From Symsagittifera roscoffensis (taxonomy: Eukaryota > Xenacoelomorpha > Acoela > Convolutidae), in NCBI RefSeq assembly GCF_963678635.1, contig NC_087068.1, positions 59,830,872-59,894,871 of the forward strand: a stretch of 64,000 nucleotides of DNA, given 5' to 3'. This document shows positions 41,001-50,000 of the stretch, in pieces. Numbering within the stretch: position 1 is the stretch's first letter; the number at the start of each line of letters is the position of its first letter. A model generated the notes under the pieces. That model worked only from the letters and a program-made list of their open reading frames with translations. It had not been told where the DNA came from and did not search any database. The position numbers were made by a program, and so were the translations under genes.

Positions 41001-44000
41001 TAGCACCTCAAGTCTACCATCAGATTACTTAGGTTCAACACCAACATCTGAACAAATACGTGAAAATCCCTTTAACCCCCCAAACCAGGCATCACGACTA
41101 CCATATTGGACAACACATTCATTTACACAAGGTGAATTAAATTTAGTCAATAATCCAATAGATATTTCTACGGATACAACAACATCCTCATCACTACCAG
41201 AAACATTATCACTACCATCAACACCATCAATAAGCCAGATTTCACCACCACCTTTTAACTTAAATTTTCCAAATAATCTCGACGCCAGATACCGAGAACA
41301 ATCATCAATAAATATTCCTTTAAGACTAGATTGGAATACATTTACAGCACCTCCACCATTATTTGGACAACATCAAGAAAGTAACCGCCTTCATAACTGG
41401 GCACTTAATAGATTACAATATCGCCAAGATATTCACAACGATATCCGTGATCACAATATTCAAATACTCCAACAAAACAGTTTACAATTAAAGTTTGAAA
41501 TCACAGTTAATTTAAATAATATTACCCAACATCCCTACCCATTAAATCCACCTAACATAACAGCTCAATCACTACCACCACCGTTTATAACTACTGAAGT
41601 AATATACAAATACGACAGATATACCAAAAACACAATTGGCTACATTACATTTTATAATCCATACTCAGGATTATCATACACATGTATATTCTAAAATTAT
41701 TAATATTTCTCCAACTCCTTTTTCTAGTAATCTCAAATCAAAACATTAACCCTTCCCCTCGTACAGGACCACAAGATTTATTAGTAACACATTACGATTG
41801 TGAAGAAAATGAACAAAAAACACTACAAAAATATGCAATAAATCAAGTATCACAATGTGAAACAGAACCACAAGCTATAGAAACCACAGATGTAATAGCA
41901 ACACTCTATTCAAAAGCCCGAGCAACAACAGTTACAGGTTATAAATTCACAGCAACGTTTTCCGAAAAGAAAGTACATTGTTCACAAGTCTCGAACGGAA
42001 ACAAAAACCGACTTGACCATGAATCATTCTATCAGAGTAATATAGAACGTCTTTTACATCTCAATCCCGACGATTGTAAAAGTGAATTACTTAGACTAAA
42101 CATCACACAAAATAAAAACTCCGCAAGAAAGTTAGTTAATTTTCAAGTTTTTTCAGACTCTGTACATCAATCACAACTTGAAAGACACCAAGGACATATA
42201 AAACTAGACAACAATTACCCGTATAACGGCGCACACGGACGATTAACCTATGACCTACACGATAAACATTGGATACCACACATTGGTATAAATGACCCAT
42301 CAAACTGCAAAGCAGACACAAAAAAATAAAGGATACCAAGAAATAATGTTTTTCGATTGGAAAATACAACTCGAAAAAATACAACTAACACGAGATTTAT
42401 CAGATAATACAATGATCTATCAAGGAATCCGATTACCTTGTAAAAATGATCAAGGTTATTGCGACCCTACAACGAGAACACAAGCAACAATTGTTTGGTT
42501 CCCCGAAGATACATGTACAACATTTCAAGTAGCAAAAATACACGCTCGTATGATAAAATTTCACGAAAAATATTTTATACAATCAATTCCATATGAACAA
42601 GTCCATCCATCACGAAAACTAAGTTCTAATTTTAGAAACATAGACAATATAGAAAATAAATTGACACGTTTTCAAATATATCAAGAAACAGAACTTGCAT
42701 GTAAATACAGGAATCCACTTCACAGAACACAATACTCTGAAATATTAGTTGAATACGAAAAAGGATTCGACATGACCACTGGAAAAGTAAAAATCGACCC
42801 ATATGCCACAGGTCATCCTCCAAACGAAGGAACATCCTATATACCAGTTAATTTTGAAAAAAGCAACGGACAACCTGGTGGACATCTAAAACCCCATGAC
42901 ACCAGAAGCACACGCTTACAAGAATTATCACTAATGAATACTACATATTTCGGTAATATCCACTATGATATTCATTTAGATATGAAACTAGATTATACAA
43001 TTAGCCGAATTTTTCAAGAAATGTCACTCTCCGAATTAGAAACACTACACCAACTATGCGAATTAGAACGAACACAAATATTACAATCACTTGCACTAGC
43101 AGTATTAAAAATACCCTATGCAGGATACTTATTATCTGGAAATAGATCAAATTTTTTAGACTATGAAGGAAACATCTTATGGTTTTATACTTGTACTAAA
43201 AAAGTATCACCACTATACGTTTTTGAAGATAAACGATGTTATAAAAGAATCCCTATCTTTTATAAGAATAAAGTACATTTCGTGGATACACTTTCACGAA
43301 GAACCTATTTCTGGGATACCGCAGTCCCATGTGGATCAGAAAACAGCCACAATGTAGTACAACTAAACCCTGATGAAAATAAATATTATCTTCTCACTCC
43401 ATATCCCACATTAATGCAATCACTCAAAAAATTTTCACCAGAAAGCATTCGCGCTATTGCTCGAAACCCAAATATAGACTTACAATCAATAGGAATCTAT
43501 TCAAAATCAGATATTCAACATCACATTAGAACACAACAATTCCAAGAATTATTAACACAAATGGACACTATACAAAGACAATCAATAGACCAAAATTTAC
43601 GCAAACTTGCAGAAACCGCAGGATTTGCCGATATCTACACGCAAGACTATAGCGGATATTTTAAAGACATTAAAGATTATATATATCTAAACGGTGAAAA
43701 ATACCGTCCCCAAGATATATCACCAATTAACATTTTTAGCTTTGTTACACTCAAAAATGAGATCCTCGATTTTCTAGGATGGCCCTACTACATCTTAGAA
43801 AAATTGACTATTTTATACGCAATGTTTAACTTTATTGGATTTCTTTTCTCACTTTTAAAAGGAATCTACAACACATGTGCTATACACACACAAGTAAACA
43901 GACAAGCAAGCGTAGCACGCATACTCTTTGCAGGATTTTTTGGAATCTTTTCTACATCTATAAACAAAATTCTTTTAGACGCACAAATAAAAGAATATAA

Positions 44001-47000
44001 CACAAAAATAGCAACACGACAAAATACATACGACGAAGAACATAACAATGTAGACATAACGCCAACGGCACCACAATTACCACCCCTACCAAATAACCAT
44101 CCACTATCCCTAGTCCCACGAAATTTTCGAAATTTAGCCATCACACATAATCCAAATTTTCGACTCACCACATCACAAAGTCCCATCCAACATATAATGA
44201 CACACCAGTCACAAGATGATAATACTTATGAACAAATTATTGAACAACCCCATACCACCGCTTTTCAGTCTCAAAATAATCATTTTTTTAGCCCACGATG
44301 AGCCGCCAACTTGGATCACTACACCGATCACATTCCCACCCAACCAATCTTACCTCTCCAATCCCAATAATACCACTTTTTGCTTTTCCGCCACCCGATT
44401 TTCCATCTAGTAATGTAACATCAGGCATGAATTCCGACACTAATTCACACATCTCAGTTTTATATTCCATCTCACAACTCAATAACCCGAATATTGAAAC
44501 CCCCGATGAATTCGCCGACTCAGAACCATCCCCATCCAATAATTTTCATAATTCTTCTAATTTTTCTCAACCCCCTTTTCAACCCATATTATCCAATAAC
44601 CCTGACCCAATCACTCCCACACCCTCTTATGCTTCCCAAGTTACCCCGACCTACTCCTCATACCATTCTGACCAATCATCTCATTCTCCAGACACCCCCC
44701 GAATCTCCCCAGAGCTAGATAATTTTATTACCCTTCAACAACAACCCTACCACCTCCATACCCCAACAATAAACCAAATCTCCCCCACAAACAATTCATC
44801 CAACCCCCCTACCCCTACACCCTCTTCAAATTATACTGAATCATTAGCACCATCATCCACATCAACTGAATCTTCACACAATACTAATAGAGCTTACCGC
44901 ACTTTTAAAAGAAAGTTCCCCAACCATCCTTTCCCAGCAAAACCAGGAACAGCCCGTGAATACATCAACCACCCCAAGCATACTAACACAAAAGAATTTT
45001 TAGCCATCACCTTACCCTCATTCCCACAATACACCTTAAACACCCCCCACGACACTAACGAAACACGCAACTTTGTAGATGAATACGTTTTAATGCCCAC
45101 TCTCTCTTGGACCTCATATTATCATTTTACTAACCCTCTTTGCTTACCTTTATCTAACACTCACATCGATATAGAGCGAAATACGGACATGCTATATCGA
45201 CTCACTACACCACTAACCGCTAGACAATTTACTTACGTTGGATATAAAAAATCACTAAAAACACACACTGCACCTAGAGCTAACGAATATACACTCGAAT
45301 ACTATGATCACAACATCATCAGAGCTAACCAAGATCAATTCTTAGACGACGATCGCTTCGCTAATCCACAAATTACCGAAAAATTTTTCATCAAGACACC
45401 ATATATATTTACACTAAACATTTTCGACCGAAAGTTTGATCACATTATTTCAGAAGCACTAACAGACACACAAGCATACGAAAGTTTTAAAGAACGCTTC
45501 CAAATATTTTCACTAACCTTTCATTTCCTTGCACCACACGAAAGAGATTTACACTGCTCACACGATATTATGTTGCGCACTAAACAAACCCACACATATA
45601 GTTATTATCGCTTCATCCAAAATCACTTTGACCTACACACACCCTCTAGACAACCACACCATCGTTTTCAATTCATTAATTCCAAATACACTTCACCATT
45701 TTTCCTAAATTTCACATATTGCATTAAAGATACTAACCTTCATGGTATTCTTCGCAATTATGACCCCATAACCCAAATGTACATCTTCTGTCCCATCACC
45801 AAGACCTTCAACGCCGAAGAATCCCGACCCTTCCTTATCCCGCACGAGTTTGTACAACCTATAGAAATCCCAATTTTAGAATTCATCCACAACACTAAAT
45901 TCAATCACAAATTATATAATCTAATCCAAAACACACCTTATGAGTTTGCAGTTGGCACTGAAGAACTAACCACTATTAAGGCACTTCAATTGCTTTGGCC
46001 ACTGCTTCAGACTAAAAATATCATCCGCATCTTAGCTAAACTACTAGCAACTTCAGAACTAATTCACGACATCTTCCCCCACGGTTTTTTCCCCGACGAC
46101 TAACAGGTAAGTATGAATTAAATGAATATTACTAACTAATTAAATATTAAAATACTCACCATACTTTATCCATGTTTTCCTTAGATTTTTAGCCTTCATC
46201 CGACGATCACCTACAAAAACCACAAAAAAGAAATAAAGATCGCAAATTTCATCAAACAGATTTCAAAAATTCTATTAATCTCTTACACTTATAAATTTAT
46301 AAATTTAATACCAATGCAGTAAATTCATTTCTAAAATTTTCCCCACAAGCAGTAAATCTAATTATGATGAAAATTTGTAACTTAAAATTCCCCCATAACT
46401 AGCAGTAAATTTCCAAATTCTATGCAGTAAATTAATAAAATGCAAATGCAGTACTAACCTTTTGATATTCTCATTTATTCGCACAGAAATTCTATCCACA
46501 CTCGCACAGCTCGCCCACGAAGAATTGTTTAAAATAATGAATTTCAGTTTCAAGTTTTCACACTCAACAACTCTAACATATAATAACATGTTTCAAACTT
46601 TCCTTTAACCCGGTTGGAAAGGAATCATATACTAAACAAAACTAACCAACGCAGCTTACTAAATACCACAAATCATAGAATAACAGCATGACTAAGAAAA
46701 GGAAACCAACGGTACCCAAACCGGATTAACCCAGTTTAAAACTGGATAATTTATTCTTTTGAAGACTATTATAAAGTCTAAGAAAGAAATAATAAAACAC
46801 AAAAAAGTCGAAAGACAAACCCATACCACGAACAATTTGCTTTTTGGAAAAAGGACATAACCAACAAGACATAAGAAAAACCACAACAAACCCAACATAA
46901 AACGTTGTCACATAACAGGACCCCTCACAAAAACCGCATGAAATCATACTCCCACTCCTGGCCTAACCCACCAGGAAGGACGTCCTGAGCATGCTCTATA

Positions 47001-50000
47001 GCCGGCCTAACCCACCGCGCTACATCCACGCTTTGTGACCACACCTCTATTTTTAATAAGAGCTACTCAAGTGTGAGTAACTCTTCAAAATAACCGAACT
47101 AAAATAAAAAGCTTTTGTGAAAACAACTAACTAAAATCATAATTAAAAAATATTAAACTAATAAATGTTTTATAAAATGTAAATTACATTATGCAATACA
47201 TAGATCAGAATACAACACCAAGGACGAACATCTAAAGACAAAACGACCCCACTACACTCGAGAGAGAATGGCCAACCACAATCGATATGCCACTCACAAT
47301 CACAACTCAAAGGATTTAGAGTACGACTTGACTTCGCAGAAAAGGACTTCATTGAACTAGACCAATGACCACCTCGACGTTCAAGTATACGTACAGATCC
47401 GAGTAACCAGGCATCCCCTCCACGCACAATCTCCACGCCATTCCCAAACTAGATCAGACACAAAAGAAGTTCTCCACGCAGAACAGAAAAACCTGACATA
47501 GCAAACCATTCTGAAATCAGATTTGAGTTTGTTGCAAAGACTTAGTCGTTGTCACTAGAAGACACAACGTCTTATGTCTCTAACTCCAGCTTCCTGGAAC
47601 TTCTTTAACAAAGAGGAAACAGAAGAAATATGATGTTCGCCAAACACCAACGTCCATCATCCATCCTTCGAATTGCAGAAGAACTATTCTAAAAAAACTC
47701 TGTAAAACCCGGATGGGTGGAACCTGATCTAGACTACATTTTATGATTGGATAATTTAGATATTTTACCAATGTAAAGTATTTAATATTAACCAATCATG
47801 ATCCATCTAACTAACAACCCACTTATTTGTAAGTGCTGAAGTTACTTGTAATTTCAGCACCAGAGAGATTTGAATTTAACTTAGAAATTAGTTGGACTCT
47901 CCCGAGCACTTCAGCAGCCGCAATAAACCAGTATACCCTAGATCTATTGAGCCTAGCAGAGACTAGTTAAACAACCTGAGACTAGATAGTATAAGAGTAA
48001 GATTAGGATCGGTATTAGACTAAGAAGTTGCACGAATCTATCCGGCCGAAAATAAGATAGCGTGACGAGCAGACGGTGTACCCTATCCGAAATTACTCTA
48101 TGAGTTAACCACCTCGGTTCTAACTCACCTTGATCTCCAAATGATTGATAACAACTGTTTGGTTTCTGTCAGCGCTCTTGTGGCACAGTTCTGTAGGGAA
48201 GTCTTCTTCAGTATTTGCATGTTCGGTTCCCGTAGATGTTATTATTATTATTTTTTTGAAAACTCATTACTATTTGTATTTTCTTGCTTTTTTCTGTTTT
48301 TTTACCTTATTTAAAACTACTTTTGGACATTTTTCGCTTCTGTTTCCGAAGAGCAGCTTTGCATTTGTGTAATATATTGCATCTTCTTTTTAATGATTTC
48401 GAGCAATAAAGCACATTGTGAACCAGGATGCTGATGGTCGTTGGTTATAAGGACCAGTCTAAGATTGAGTGATCCTTATAAGTTGTCGAGTTTCTGTACT
48501 AAATGCGAGATGTTCTGTTTTCTGCCACCGGATTATTTAAAATGAAATAATGGAATCTTTTCTTTTCGTAATATTACTGAATGAAAGAATGACACTTGTT
48601 TAACCCATGTTTTTTCGTTTTTGTTTCTGGAAAAGTCTGGAAAGTTATTCACTCGCAAAGTTGAATTATTGCAGTGTGATTACGCTTCCAATCACGAAAG
48701 TGGAAAGCCGCAAAGAAACGTGAATGACATTATTTCGAAAGTTGATTTCAATTTAATGATTTCCCAGCGGAATAAAAAGGTTAGCTTGTGATCCAGTTAG
48801 TTTATCGAAAAATCAATCATGGAAGGTTCATAAAGTTCGAAGAGCTTTGAGGAGATGGATTTTTTCTCCTAGAGTTGAAAGAAAAGAACTCATGTTTTTT
48901 CGGTCTCCTTCAATTCCTTGACTTTTTCCTAGCTGTCTGTTGGCTGTGTTTTCATGCTGTTTCTTTTAGCTAAAAAGTGATTCGAAACAGCCATTTAATT
49001 TGTTTGGTTTGAGTTGAGATGGTTGGTTGGAATTGAAACAATAGTGGCTGTTCAGCAGGGGTCCATATAACATCCTGGCACCAATTTAAGTGGCATTCTA
49101 ATAGTTAGGCGCAAAGCGCAACATTCAATTAATCCAAGTATTTTCGCAATTGAATCCCTCATCTGCTAAGTTAAGGTTTTTGCTGCGCATTGTCGAATCA
49201 ATTTACGCAATCGGTTTGTTACTGGGTACTTCTCCAGTTCCCAAATTCCTGAATATGTCCGCAGGATAAGGTTTTGAAGTTTGTTGATTTAGTCACACGG
49301 GCATGTTGTAGTATGACCTTGTTATGACCTTTAGGAAAGCGCATTACAGCCACCATCGAGGAGGCTGGCAGAAGACAGTTATTGTCGTGCATACGTAAAG
49401 TGTTAATTATATGAAAGTGAGAGTGAGTGTGTTTAGACTTTGTGGAGAATGACCTGAGAGCTTCTGACAGGTTCATGTACTTGCACGGGGAGGGAGATGT
49501 GGCAGACAGTCAGACCAGCAACAACCAACACAACAACCCCCTGTAAGTATTCACTACACTTATTAAGTTCATTTGCTAAAAGGCAGGCAAATTTCGTTCT
49601 CCAATTAAGAAAGCGGAAGTGGCGCGAAAATACGTGATCAATTTCTCGTTTCGAAATGGGAGTTTCCCAGCCGAATGAAAAGTTTAGCAATTGATACAGT
49701 TTTCTTAAATGGGTTTATTTTAAGAAGAAATCGAGCATAGGGTCTATGTTCAGTCCAGTCCACTTTTTTCCTTTGCAAGTCGCTCATTTTAGTTTGCAAT
49801 TTTGCGCTAAGTCAATCAAAACAATATTTTTTAGGAACTGTTTTTATTTTTTTGGATGCTGTGAGCTCCAACGTAGATATATTTATCCTGCAATCTTTTT
49901 TCAAAGGTTTTTGAGTTTAGAAAGCTGGGTTTTTCTCAATTTGCTGTGATTCTCAAAGTGTTTGTGTTTTTTCTTCTTTTTTGCACGCAAAATCAGGTAC

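Larger units (their letters stand above)
29212..48127 (+). mobile_element. Giant LTR retroelement, 18,916 bp, Ty3/gypsy-lineage with env-like and accessory ORFs
   Basis: Two 410-bp LTRs, a tRNA-type primer binding site, Gag with a CCHC knuckle, a DSGA protease, RT with YLDD, a complete RNase H DEDD set, an HHCC-DDE integrase and a GPY module are all present. Downstream lie a small membrane ORF, a methionine-free ORF, an envelope-like protein and a 601-aa unknown ORF. The order PR-RT-RH-IN, the DSGA and GPY motifs and the 4-bp duplication place pol in the Ty3/gypsy (Metaviridae) lineage. The RT sequence FYGISIGPAAF departs from the usual PFGLxNAPATF. The size is two to three times that of ordinary elements, approaching giant types such as Ogre or Burro. 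Near-identical LTRs and long open frames point to a recent insertion. Confidence 0.95.

Noticed and set aside
46950-47060. Minus-strand tRNA-derived SINE in the element 3' UTR
   Set aside because: An A-box-like TAGCGCGGTGG is present but no B box was found at the right distance.
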